Shown here one piece after another: positions 28,906-37,353 of a stretch of DNA of 64,000 bases (positions within the stretch are counted from its first letter, which is position 1; the number at the start of each line of letters is the position of its first letter). Made by a program: the position numbers and the translations under genes. The stretch lies in assembly GCF_030811595.1 (NCBI RefSeq), contig NZ_JAUSRB010000002.1, positions 496,001-560,000 on the forward strand, given 5' to 3'. Source of the DNA: Streptosporangium brasiliense (GTDB lineage Bacteria > Actinomycetota > Actinomycetes > Streptosporangiales > Streptosporangiaceae). The notes under the pieces were generated by a model. The model had not been told where the DNA came from, ran no database searches, and saw nothing but the letters and a program-made list of their open reading frames with translations.

Positions 28906-31170
28906 TCAGAGCTTCTCCACCGGCGCGTAGGCCAGCAGGAGGGTCTTCTCACCTCCGCTGCCAAAGTCGATCTTGACTTTGGTCTTCTCCGCCACGCCGT
29001 CCACCGACACGACCGTGCCCAGGCCGAACTTGTCGTGGGTGACCCGGTCGCCCGGGGCCAGGTTGGGGACCGGGCGCCCACCGGGCTTCTTGGCGGGGGC
29101 GGGGCGGGCGTCGCGGCGGGAGGCGCCCGAGGCCGCGCTCCAGGCGTTCTTGCCGGGGTCGCTGCGCCAGTCGACCAGCTCCGACGGGATCTCGGCGACG
29201 AAGCGGGAGGCCGGGTTGAACGCGGGCGCCCCCCAGGAGCTGCGGACGGCCGCCCTGGAGACGTAGAGGCGCTTCTCCGCCCGGGTGATGCCGACGTAGG
29301 CCAGGCGGCGCTCCTCCTCCAGCTCCTTCGGCTCGCCCAGCGAGCGCATGTGCGGGAAGACGCCGTCCTCCATGCCGGTGAGGAAGACCACCGGGAACTC
29401 CAGGCCCTTGGCGGTGTGCAGGGTCATCAGCGTGACCACGCCCTGGCCGCCGTCACCGGCCGGGATCTGGTCGGCGTCGGCCACCAGGGAGACCTGCTCC
29501 AGGAACTCCACGAGCGTGCCCTCGGGGTTGGCCTCCTCGAACTCCGAGGCCACCGAGACCATCTCGTCCAGGTTCTCCAGGCGGCTCTCGTCCTGCGGGT
29601 CGCCCGAGGCCGCGAGCTCCGCGCGGTAACCGGTGCTCTCCAGCACCTCCTGGGCCAGCTCCGACGGCGGCATGTCGGCGGCCTTGACCCTCAGCTCCTC
29701 CAGCAGCGCGACGAACTCCTTGATGGCGTTGAGCGACCGGGTGGCCATGCCGGGTGCCTCGTCCGCCCGGCGGAGCCCCTCCCAGAAGGAGATCCGCTCG
29801 CGCGCCGCGAACGCCTCCACCATCGCCTCGGCCCGGTCGCCGATGCCGCGCTTGGGCACGTTGAGGATGCGGCGCAGCGACACCACGTCGCCGGGGTTGG
29901 CCAGCACCCGCAGGTAGGCCAGCAGGTCACGGACCTCCTTGCGCTCGTAGAAGCGCACCCCGCCGACCACCTTGTAGGGCAGGCCGGTCCGGATGAAGAT
30001 CTCCTCGAACACCCGGGAGGCGGCGTTGGTCCGGTAGAACACCGCCACCTGGCCGGGCACGACGCCCTCGTCGTCGGTGAGCTTGTCGACCTCCTGCGCG
30101 ACGAACATGGCCTCGTCGTGCTCGTTGTCCGCGACGTATCCGACGATCTTCGGGCCGGTGCCCTGGTCGGACCAGAGGTTCTTCGGCTTGCGGCTCTCGT
30201 TGCGCGAGATCACCGCGTTGGCCGCGCTCAGGATCGTCTGGGTGGAGCGGTAGTTCTGCTCCAGCAGGATCGTCCTGGCGTTGGGATAGTCACGCTCGAA
30301 CTCCAGGATGTTGCGGATCGTCGCGCCCCGGAAGGCGTAGATCGACTGGTCGGCGTCACCGACCACGCACAGCTCGGCGGGAGCGACCGTGCCCTCCCGG
30401 ATCAGGTCGCCGTCGGCGGTGCGCAGCTCGGGGGCGCCGACGAGCTCACGGATCAGGGTGTATTGCGCGTGGTTGGTGTCCTGGTATTCGTCGACCATGA
30501 CGTGGCGCCAGCGGCGCCGGTAGTGCTCGGCCACGTCGGGGAAGATCTGGAACAGGGTGACCGTCAGCATGATGAGGTCGTCGAAGTCCATCGCGCCGGC
30601 CTCGGTCAGCTTCCGCTGGTAGTTGCGGTATGCCTCGGCGAGCGTGCGCTCCAGGTGGGAGGACGCCTGGTCGGCGGCCGTCTCGTAGTCGATCAGCTCG
30701 TTCTTGAAGTTGCTGACCTGCGCGGAGAAGGAGCGCGGCGGGTAGCGTTTGGGGTCGAGGTCCATCTCCCGGCAGACCATGGCCATCAGCCGCTGGGAGT
30801 CGGCCTGGTCGTAGATGGAGAAGCTGGAGGGGAAGCCCAGCCGCTTGGCCTCGCGGCGCAGGATCCGCACGCACGCGCTGTGGAAGGTCATCACCCACAT
30901 CGCCGCCGACCGCGGACCGATGAGGTTGTCGACCCGGTCCTTCATCTCCCGCGCGGCCTTGTTGGTGAAGGTGATCGCCAGGATCTCCTGCGGCTGCGCG
31001 CCCCGCTCGGCCAGCAGGTGGGCGATGCGGTGGGTGAGCACCCGCGTCTTGCCCGAACCGGCGCCCGCGACGATGAGCAGCGGGCTGCCGTGGTGGACGA
31101 CGGCCTCGCGCTGCTGGGGGTTGAGCCCGTCGAGCAACGGGTGGGTCAGGGAAGCGGCTGGGATCGACAC
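28906..31170 (-). CDS. pcrA: ATP-dependent DNA helicase PcrA/UvrD
   Basis: This 754-residue superfamily 1 3'-5' helicase acts in repair and replication. Motif I is GAGSGKT (36-42). Other motifs are ITFTNKAAREM (Ia), VDEYQDTNHAQY (II), VGDADQSIYAFRGA (III), LEQNYRST (IV), VTLMTLHTAKGLEFPVVFL (V) and VGITRAEKRLY (VI). The C-terminal part has the PcrA-type Tudor-like domain (GDRVTHDKFGLGTVVSVDGV) that contacts RNA polymerase in relatives. Length is usual for actinobacterial PcrA. It is transcribed alone and converges on paralogue 4. Confidence 0.97.
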   Translation of the reverse strand: MSIPAASLTHPLLDGLNPQQREAVVHHGSPLLIVAGAGSGKTRVLTHRIAHLLAERGAQPQEILAITFTNKAAREMKDRVDNLIGPRSAAMWVMTFHSACVRILRREAKRLGFPSSFSIYDQADSQRLMAMVCREMDLDPKRYPPRSFSAQVSNFKNELIDYETAADQASSHLERTLAEAYRNYQRKLTEAGAMDFDDLIMLTVTLFQIFPDVAEHYRRRWRHVMVDEYQDTNHAQYTLIRELVGAPELRTADGDLIREGTVAPAELCVVGDADQSIYAFRGATIRNILEFERDYPNARTILLEQNYRSTQTILSAANAVISRNESRKPKNLWSDQGTGPKIVGYVADNEHDEAMFVAQEVDKLTDDEGVVPGQVAVFYRTNAASRVFEEIFIRTGLPYKVVGGVRFYERKEVRDLLAYLRVLANPGDVVSLRRILNVPKRGIGDRAEAMVEAFAARERISFWEGLRRADEAPGMATRSLNAIKEFVALLEELRVKAADMPPSELAQEVLESTGYRAELAASGDPQDESRLENLDEMVSVASEFEEANPEGTLVEFLEQVSLVADADQIPAGDGGQGVVTLMTLHTAKGLEFPVVFLTGMEDGVFPHMRSLGEPKELEEERRLAYVGITRAEKRLYVSRAAVRSSWGAPAFNPASRFVAEIPSELVDWRSDPGKNAWSAASGASRRDARPAPAKKPGGRPVPNLAPGDRVTHDKFGLGTVVSVDGVAEKTKVKIDFGSGGEKTLLLAYAPVEKL

Positions 31171-31286
31171 GCTCCTAGGTTATGGCGGTCCACCGACAAC
31201 CGGGTCCAGCACCGGAGAGGAATGCCGACTGACTTGTCACCGGTTGTGAGAGATGATCGATATGCGGAAGAACAGAGGGGCCTCTC

Positions 31287-32006
31287 ATGTTGTCTGAGAA
31301 CGAAATCAACCGGGTGCTCGTGGTGACCGCGCATCCGGACGACGTCGACTTCGCCGCGGCGGGCACGATCGCGCGGTTCACCGACCGGGGCGTCGAGGTG
31401 ACCTACTGTGTCGTCACCGACGGGGACGCGGGCGGTTTCGACCGCGAGCTGGACAACGGGGGCATGGCGGAGCTCCGCCGTACCGAGCAGACCAACGCGG
31501 CGAAGATCGTCGGGGTGACCGACGTACGCTTCCTCGGCCACCGCGACGGGACCGTGGTCCAGAGCCTCGACCTGCGGCGCGACATCACCCGCGTCATCCG
31601 CCAGGTCAGGCCCGACCTGGTGATCACCCACACTCCGGAGCGCAACTACAGTTTCATCGCCCCCAGCCACCCCGACCACCGCGCGGTCGGCGGCTCCGCG
31701 CTCGACGCCGTCTACCCCGACGCGCGCAACCCCTACACCTTCCCGGAGCTCCTGCTCCAGGAGGGCCTGGAGGCGTGGACGGTCCGGGAGGTCTGGCTCA
31801 ACGGCGGCCAGACCCCCGACCATCACATCGACATCACCGACACCTTCGAACGTAAGCTCGCCGCGCTGCGCGCCCATGTGAGCCAGATCAGCCACATGGA
31901 GGGGTTCGAAGACTTCCTCCGGACCCGCTTCTCCCAGGTCGCGACCGAGGGGGGCTTCGGTGAGGGCCGTTACGCCGAGGCCTTCCAGCGGGTCCCCACC
32001 GCCTGA
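31287..32006 (+). CDS. PIG-L family deacetylase (LmbE-like)
   Basis: The product has 239 residues. The zinc motif AHPDD is at 15-19 (VLVVTAHPDDVDFAAAG), and the second metal histidine is in PSHPDHRAVG. The family removes N-acetyl groups from sugar derivatives; MshB (mycothiol), Mca and antibiotic deacetylases belong here. The glutamate-cysteine-ligase-like gene 3 kb downstream is another thiol-type enzyme, but close linkage is lacking, so the substrate stays open. The fetB-like gene follows after 45 bp on the same strand. Confidence 0.9.
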   Translation: MLSENEINRVLVVTAHPDDVDFAAAGTIARFTDRGVEVTYCVVTDGDAGGFDRELDNGGMAELRRTEQTNAAKIVGVTDVRFLGHRDGTVVQSLDLRRDITRVIRQVRPDLVITHTPERNYSFIAPSHPDHRAVGGSALDAVYPDARNPYTFPELLLQEGLEAWTVREVWLNGGQTPDHHIDITDTFERKLAALRAHVSQISHMEGFEDFLRTRFSQVATEGGFGEGRYAEAFQRVPTA

Positions 32007-32051
32007 GCGGACCGGGACGGGGAACGCCCCGCCGGAAGGCATCTCACACCC

Positions 32052-32792
32052 GTGAACACCGTCGACCTGTCGCCGGTCACCGCCGTCGTCGTCGCCCTCC
32101 TGGCCGCCGGGGGCGCCGCCGCCGCCCTGCTCGGCCGCCTCGGCCACGCCCGCGCCGTCATCACCGCGTGCCTGCGGGCGGCCGTCCAGCTCGGCGCGGT
32201 GGCGCTGATCATCGTCTGGGCCGTGGAGCGGCCGCTCGCGGTGGCGGCCTTCATCCTGGTCATGTACGGCGTGGCGAGCCTGACCGCGGGCCGCAGGATC
32301 ACCTCGGGCCGGGCGGTCCGGTGGGCCGCCCTGCCGGTCGCGGCGGGGACGTTGCCGGTGCTCGCGCTGCTCGTCGGCACCGGGACCGTCCCGCTGAAGG
32401 GCATCACGCTGATCCCGGTGGCGGGCATCCTGCTCGGCGGCTGCCTGACGGCCACGGCGCTCGCGGGACGGCGGGCGGTGGAGGAGCTCATCCAGCGGCG
32501 CGGCGAGGTCGAGGCGGCGCTCGCGCTGGGCTTCTCCGGGCGGGACGCGGCACTGGAGATCTGCCGCCCGGCGGCCGCCCAGGCACTGGTGCCCGCGCTG
32601 GACCAGACATCGACCGTGGGGCTGGTCACGCTCCCCGGGGCCTTCGTGGGCATGCTGCTCGGCGGGGCGAGCCCCATCCAGGCCGGGGTCGTCCAGCTCG
32701 TCGTGCTGGTCGCGCTGCTGGCCTCCGAGGCGGTGGCCGTACTCGTCACGATCGAGCTCGCCGCCCGCGGCCGGTTCCCGGCCCGGCGGTGA
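32052..32792 (+). CDS. UPF0014 (FetB-like) membrane permease
   Basis: This is a 246-residue polytopic protein with about seven hydrophobic helices. UPF0014 hallmarks are LRAAVQLGAVALIIVW near residue 40-55, RRGEVEAALALGFS and ALDQTSTVGLVTLPGAFVGMLLGGASPIQAG. In E. coli, FetB with the ATPase FetA exports iron, but no ATPase gene lies beside this one. The start is GTG at 32052. The last codons and stop lie in the first copy of a 43-45-bp tandem repeat. Confidence 0.85.
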   Translation: MNTVDLSPVTAVVVALLAAGGAAAALLGRLGHARAVITACLRAAVQLGAVALIIVWAVERPLAVAAFILVMYGVASLTAGRRITSGRAVRWAALPVAAGTLPVLALLVGTGTVPLKGITLIPVAGILLGGCLTATALAGRRAVEELIQRRGEVEAALALGFSGRDAALEICRPAAAQALVPALDQTSTVGLVTLPGAFVGMLLGGASPIQAGVVQLVVLVALLASEAVAVLVTIELAARGRFPARR

Positions 32793-32935
32793 GACAGTCG
32801 ACCTCCCCGGCCCGGCCGTGAAACAACCCGGCGGTGAGACAGTCGATCTCCCGGCCAAGCGGTGACCGGCCCGGCGGTGAGACAGTCAACCTCCCGGCCC
32901 AGTGGTGAACAGCCCGGCGGTGAGACGGCCGGGCT
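32784..32935. repeat. 43-45-bp tandem repeat at the 3' end of the permease gene
   Basis: The core CGGCGGTGAGACAGTCGACCTCCCGGC recurs at 32784, 32829, 32872 and 32915 (pitch 45, 43, 43). The first copy contains the permease TGA stop. The 183-bp gap to the convergent CPBP gene holds nothing else I can name. Confidence 0.8.
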
Positions 32936-32975
32936 CCCGGCCCGGCGGCTCGGGCGGCGGAACCCCGCCGGCCCT

Positions 32976-33842
32976 TCACGCCACCGGATCTCCCGGCCCG
33001 GCGGCGGGGCGTCCCCCCGCGGTGCCGTCCCCGGCGCTCCGCGCCGCGCCGGGCTCCGCCGGGGCGAGGCGGGCGGACAGGTAGCCCAGCGAGTTGGTCG
33101 CGATGTGGAGCAGTGACGGCGCGGCCAGGCCGCCCCTGCGGCGGAGCTCGCAGAAGAGCACCCCGGCGAGCCCTGTCGCAGCCACCGACCCGGCCACCGC
33201 CCGCGACGTCTGCCACGGCGACGCCCCCGCCGGCGGTCCCGGCACGGCCCCGCCGGCGCCGTCCTCCCGCCGCCCGCCGCCCGGCGCCTCCCCTGACGCC
33301 AGGCCGCTCAGCGCGGGATTGGCGGTCACCATGTCGATCGCGGGGAGCACGTGCCAGAGGCCGAACAGGGCCGACGAGACAGCGACGGCCGTACGGGGGC
33401 CGTGGGAGCGGGCCAGGAGGGCGTGGAGCACGCCCCGGAAGCCGACCTCCTCCAGCAGGACCGTGCCGACCGGCACCTGGAGCAGGGCCTCCTCCAGCAC
33501 GCGGGCCCGCGAGAGCGACAGCGCCCGCTCGTCGCGGAAGAAGCGACGGGTGGCCGGGACGGTGATCCCCACGCCGTAGACCCCGGCGACGGCCAGGGCG
33601 AGGGCGCCGCCGATCCGCAGGCCGCGCGAGCGCCGGTGGAACCCCAGCTCGGACCAGGACAGCCCGGAGCGGCGGGCCAGGGTGAGCAGCGCGCAGGTGG
33701 CGGCGGCCGAGGTCAGCGGGGCGAGGCGCGGCGCGACGCGGTTGTTGAGCACGTTGGCCGCCACCAGGACGGTCACCGCGCCCGCGAGCGCGGCCCCCTG
33801 CCCCACGGCCGCCTCACCACGCCTCGGATCCGCCGTCACCAC
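32976..33842 (-). CDS. CPBP family intramembrane glutamic endopeptidase (CAAX-type)
   Basis: This 288-residue membrane protein has several hydrophobic helices. The CPBP/Abi signature is present: the EEVGFRG motif (glutamate pair plus Arg, near residue 130-136) and a downstream His in FGLWHVLPAI. Members process prenylated or bacteriocin-like substrates, or act in self-immunity. After residue about 175 an Ala/Gly/Pro-rich cytoplasmic loop (GEAPGGGRREDGAGGAVPG) interrupts the usual order. The C-terminus ends with GRPAAGPGDPVA. Substrate unknown. The start is GTG at 33842. Confidence 0.85.
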   Translation of the reverse strand: MVTADPRRGEAAVGQGAALAGAVTVLVAANVLNNRVAPRLAPLTSAAATCALLTLARRSGLSWSELGFHRRSRGLRIGGALALAVAGVYGVGITVPATRRFFRDERALSLSRARVLEEALLQVPVGTVLLEEVGFRGVLHALLARSHGPRTAVAVSSALFGLWHVLPAIDMVTANPALSGLASGEAPGGGRREDGAGGAVPGPPAGASPWQTSRAVAGSVAATGLAGVLFCELRRRGGLAAPSLLHIATNSLGYLSARLAPAEPGAARSAGDGTAGGRPAAGPGDPVA

Positions 33843-34026
33843 CGCACCCGCCCGGACACAGCACTCCGCCCCACAGCCACCGCCACGCGCCGGACTCCGC
33901 CTCCCGTCCCGCCGTCACGGTCGCACCCGCCCGCGCGCGGCTCCGCGCTCCGCCGCCGGCGCTCCTCCTGGGGTCCGCGCACCTTGATCCTCCTCAGCCT
34001 CGGGTCCGAGGCTATGCGAGGCGGGC

Positions 34027-34290
34027 TCACCCCGCGGCGGACTGCCGCCATCCGGACGGGAACCTCAGGCTGCGCCGCTCCTGGACGGTGAGGCCGCCCC
34101 AGATCCCCTCGGGCTCCCCCGCCCGTACGGCATAGGCCCGGCAGTCGGTCAGGACCGGGCACTCCGCGCAGACCGCCTTCGCCCGCGCCTCCTGCTCGAC
34201 CGACTGCGCCAGCGGGAAGAACAGCTCGGGGTCACTCGCGCGGCAGGCTCCCCGGATGGCCCAGCCGATCTCGCGGACCGTCTTCCGCAT
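34027..34290 (-). CDS. WhiB-family iron-sulfur regulator
   Basis: This is an 87-residue protein from the ATG at 34290. Four cluster cysteines are at C16, C41, C44 and C50 (CxxC spacing kept), followed by the GIWGG turn at 62-66 and a basic tail (ERRSLRFPSGWR). It should bind a [4Fe-4S] cluster and partner the principal sigma factor. The subclass cannot be fixed by eye. A longer start at 34377 would add 29 residues that match no WhiB. Neighbouring genes are unrelated, so targets are unknown. Confidence 0.92.
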   Translation of the reverse strand: MRKTVREIGWAIRGACRASDPELFFPLAQSVEQEARAKAVCAECPVLTDCRAYAVRAGEPEGIWGGLTVQERRSLRFPSGWRQSAAG

Positions 34291-34391
34291 GCCATCACCC
34301 CCTGATGGATCGACGGCCCTCAGACTAGGCGGATCCCAGTGGCGCGACATCAGCCTCCCGGTGGATTCGCGGGTCACCGTCGGGATGTATC

Positions 34392-35051
34392 TCAGCAGGC
34401 CGCGGCGCCCTCGTTGTAGCCCTTGGCGAAGACCGCCTGGCGCTGCTCCGCCGTACCGTGGGCGTCGGGGCGCAGCCAGTCGTCGGTGGGGTCCCCCGCC
34501 GCGGCGAGGTTGAGCAGCAGCTCGTCCTCGTCGCCCGGCTCCGCCTGCAACGACCCGCTCCTGACGAGCGTGCCCAGGGTGCCGCCCGCGTAGCAGTCGG
34601 CCTGCAGCTCCCGCTCCACGTTGAGCCTGAAGTCGCTGTTGAGCTGTGCCTGTACGGCGTGCCCGAGCTCGTGCGGGATGATCACGTAGACCGAGCCGTC
34701 CCCCATCTTGTCGTAGAGCTCGCGCATCCAGCTCTCGTCGTAGGCGATGAAGTGCCCGGCCGGGCAGTAGAAGGCGTTGTTCGGCGCCGAGGGCTGCCCG
34801 CCGCAGTCGGGGCCGTTGTCCCCCCGGTAGGGGACGAAGGCGGTGACCGGCCGGTAGGTCAGCCCGTCGGTGGAGAAGGTCTGCCGCCAGTATGCCTCGC
34901 CGAACTCCTTGGCCAGCCGGAGGTCGGACTCGAACGTCTGGCCAAGCGGGGCGGGCGTGGCGGCATCGGTGCCCGGCCGGTCACTCCCGCAGGCCGCGGC
35001 CGTGGCCATCAGGAGCACGAGAAGACAGCGGAAGGCTTTCATACGCCTCAT
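34392..35051 (-). CDS. Secreted neutral zinc metallopeptidase (YpfJ/KPN_02809-like)
   Basis: This is a 219-residue product. A hydrophobic leader ends at a cysteine (MATAAACGSD, about 23), suggesting an exported, possibly lipid-anchored protein. The active-site motif HELGH (IIPHELGHAVQAQL) is clear, with ERELQADCYAGG as the third-ligand glutamate region. This architecture matches the neutral zinc metallopeptidase family. Two ATG starts (35051 and 35042) are both plausible. A paired AYRGDNGPDCGG...FYCPAG likely forms a disulfide. Target proteins unknown. Confidence 0.87.
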   Translation of the reverse strand: MRRMKAFRCLLVLLMATAAACGSDRPGTDAATPAPLGQTFESDLRLAKEFGEAYWRQTFSTDGLTYRPVTAFVPYRGDNGPDCGGQPSAPNNAFYCPAGHFIAYDESWMRELYDKMGDGSVYVIIPHELGHAVQAQLNSDFRLNVERELQADCYAGGTLGTLVRSGSLQAEPGDEDELLLNLAAAGDPTDDWLRPDAHGTAEQRQAVFAKGYNEGAAAC

Positions 35052-35116
35052 GTTCACCCAGCCGGCCCTCCTCGTGCGACAGGGTGCCCACGGCGCGGAC
35101 GACGGCCCCCACCGGG

Positions 35117-36586
35117 TCAGGGGGACGGCCAGGTGTGCACGGGCTCGTTGGTGTGCATGTGCTCGATGTAGCGCAGGGTCATCCGGCGCAGCGCCTCGTG
35201 CCTGTCGAGATCTCCCAGCGCGTTCACCGTGTCGATCTGCCAGTTCGCCCCCGTCCTGCCGGTCACGCACCGTCGCTCGATGATGCCGAGCAGCCGGTCC
35301 CTGGGGCCGGGGTCGACCCCCCACAGGTCGAGGCCCTCGTAGGCGAGCGGCAGCAGGCGGCGCAGGATCAGCTCGGCGGCGGCCACCTCGCCCAGGCCCG
35401 GCCAGTAGAGGCGCGCCTCCAGCCCGTGCCGGGCGGCGGCGTGCAGGTTGTCCGCGGCGGCGGCGAAGGACATGCGCGTCCACACCGGCCGTTCGGCGTG
35501 GGGGAGCACGCGCATGAGGCCGTAGTAGAACACGGCGTTGGCGGCGGCGTCCGCGACCGACGGTCCGGCGGGCAGCACCCGGTTCTCCACCCGCAGGTGC
35601 GGGGTGTCGTCGACGACGGCGTAGACCGGCCGGTTCCATCGGTAGACGGTGCCGTTGTGCAGGGTCAGCTCGCCGAGCTCGGGGGTGACGCCACGGGCCA
35701 GTTCCTCGCGCGGGTCGGCATCCTCGCACATGGGCAGGAGCGCGGGGAAGTAGCGCGCGTTCTCCTCGAACAGGTCGAAGACCGAGGTGATCCACCGCTC
35801 GCCGAACCAGACCCGGGGCCGCACGCCCTGGGCCTTCAGCTCCACCGGACGGGTGTCGGTGGCCTGCTCGAACAGCGGGATCCTGGTCTCCTGCCAGAGC
35901 CGCCGGCCGAACAGGAACGGCGAGTTGGCCGCCACCGCCACCTGGGGGCCGGCGATGACCTGGGCCGCGTTCCAGTGGGCGGCGAACGCCTGCGGGCTGA
36001 CCTGGAGATGAAGCTGGAGGCTCGTGCAGGCCGCCTCGGGGGTGATGCTGTCGGCGTAGGTCTCCAGGGCCTCCTCGCCGTGGATCGCCAGGTGCAGGTC
36101 CTCGCCCCTGGCCTGGAAGATCTGCTCGTTGAGCAGCTTGTAGCGCGGGTTGGCCGACAGGGTGCCCTCGTGCACGTCCTGCTCCTGGAGCGTGGGCAGG
36201 ATGCCGACCATCATCAGGTGCCCGCCGACCGTGCGCGCGCGTTCCTCCGCGTGGTTGAGCCGGTCCCGCACCACCTTCTCCAGCCGCACGGGACCGTCCC
36301 CCTCAAGGGACTCCGGCATGACGTTGATCTCCACGTTGAACTGGCCGAGCTCGGTCGCCCAGTCCGGTTCGGCGATCGCCGCCAGTACCTCGGCGTTCTT
36401 CATCGCGGGCTCGCCGCGATCGTCCACCAGGTTGAGTTCGATCTCCAGCCCGGCTCTCGGCCGGTCGAACTCGAACCTGGACTCGCGCAGCAGCTGCGCG
36501 AAGACGTCAAGACATCGGCGGACCTTGTCCCGGTATCGCCGTCGGTCCTCCCGGTTGAACACCATCGCAGGCACATCGCGACCCAT
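35117..36586 (-). CDS. Glutamate-cysteine ligase-like (GCS2 family) carboxylate-amine ligase
   Basis: The product has 489 residues. The GCS2 ATP-grasp-like core is recognisable: GLEIELNLVDDRG near residue 46, GQFNVEINVMPE near 81-92, CTSLQLHLQV in the middle and HLRVENRVLPAGPSVADAAAN further on. Members ligate glutamate to an amine, typically cysteine. Actinobacterial copies are often labelled glutamate-cysteine ligase, but these bacteria usually make mycothiol; an ergothioneine (EgtA-like) or other peptide ligase role is possible. No egt genes flank it. It is monocistronic by spacing. Confidence 0.82.
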   Translation of the reverse strand: MGRDVPAMVFNREDRRRYRDKVRRCLDVFAQLLRESRFEFDRPRAGLEIELNLVDDRGEPAMKNAEVLAAIAEPDWATELGQFNVEINVMPESLEGDGPVRLEKVVRDRLNHAEERARTVGGHLMMVGILPTLQEQDVHEGTLSANPRYKLLNEQIFQARGEDLHLAIHGEEALETYADSITPEAACTSLQLHLQVSPQAFAAHWNAAQVIAGPQVAVAANSPFLFGRRLWQETRIPLFEQATDTRPVELKAQGVRPRVWFGERWITSVFDLFEENARYFPALLPMCEDADPREELARGVTPELGELTLHNGTVYRWNRPVYAVVDDTPHLRVENRVLPAGPSVADAAANAVFYYGLMRVLPHAERPVWTRMSFAAAADNLHAAARHGLEARLYWPGLGEVAAAELILRRLLPLAYEGLDLWGVDPGPRDRLLGIIERRCVTGRTGANWQIDTVNALGDLDRHEALRRMTLRYIEHMHTNEPVHTWPSP

Positions 36587-36644
36587 ACTTCGCAGAGTCG
36601 CACATAAGTTACAGATAGTACAGGTCAGACCAAGTTAGTACGGG

Positions 36645-37283
36645 TCAGACCAAGCGTCGCGCGGTCGCCCACCGGGAGAGCTCGTGGCGGTTGGAGAGCT
36701 GGAGCTTGCGCAGGACGGACGAGACGTGGGTCTCCACGGTCTTGACCGAGATGAACAGCTCCTTGGCGATCTCCTTGTAGGCGTAGCCGCGGGCGATCAG
36801 GCGCAGGACCTCGCGCTCGCGCTGGGTCAGCGAGTCGAGCTCGGGGTCGATCGGCGGAGCCTCGCTGGAGGCGAAGGCGTCCAGCACGAAGCCCGCCAGC
36901 CTCGGGGAGAACACCGCGTCGCCCTCGGCCACCCGGCGGATCGCGTCGGTGAGCTCGCGACCGCTGATGGTCTTGGTGACGTAGCCCCGGGCACCGCCGC
37001 GGATCACGCCGATGACGTCCTCGGCCGCGTCGGAGACCGACAGCGCGAGGAAGCGGACCGTGGAGCCGGAGCCCAGGACGCGGCGCAGGACCTCCTGACC
37101 GCCGCCGCCGGGCATGTGCACGTCGAGCAGGACCACGTCGGGCTGGAGCTCGGCGATCGTCCTGACCGCGGACTCGACGTCCTCGGCCTCCCCGATCACC
37201 TCGATGGAGTCGCCCAGTTCGGCGCGGACACCCGAGCGGAACAGCCGGTGGTCGTCGACGATCAAGACCTTGACGGTGCTCAT
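36645..37283 (-). CDS. LuxR/NarL-type response regulator
   Basis: This is a 212-residue protein. The receiver domain has D10/D11 and the phosphoacceptor D54 (VVLLDVHMPG), then Lys in GYVTKTISG. The C-terminal LuxR helix-turn-helix begins LTQREREVLRLIARGYAYKEIAKELFISVKTVETHVSSVLRKL. The histidine kinase gene is 70 bp upstream on the same strand, so the two form an operon. The pair resembles LiaSR-like systems that answer cell-envelope stress; the divergent PspC/LiaF-like gene supports that. Confidence 0.94.
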   Translation of the reverse strand: MSTVKVLIVDDHRLFRSGVRAELGDSIEVIGEAEDVESAVRTIAELQPDVVLLDVHMPGGGGQEVLRRVLGSGSTVRFLALSVSDAAEDVIGVIRGGARGYVTKTISGRELTDAIRRVAEGDAVFSPRLAGFVLDAFASSEAPPIDPELDSLTQREREVLRLIARGYAYKEIAKELFISVKTVETHVSSVLRKLQLSNRHELSRWATARRLV

Positions 37284-37353
37284 GAGTCCTCCCTCACCGG
37301 CCGCGTCCCCGCACCGCCGCTCTCTCCGGCCCGATTCTTCCTGGCTCGCTCGC

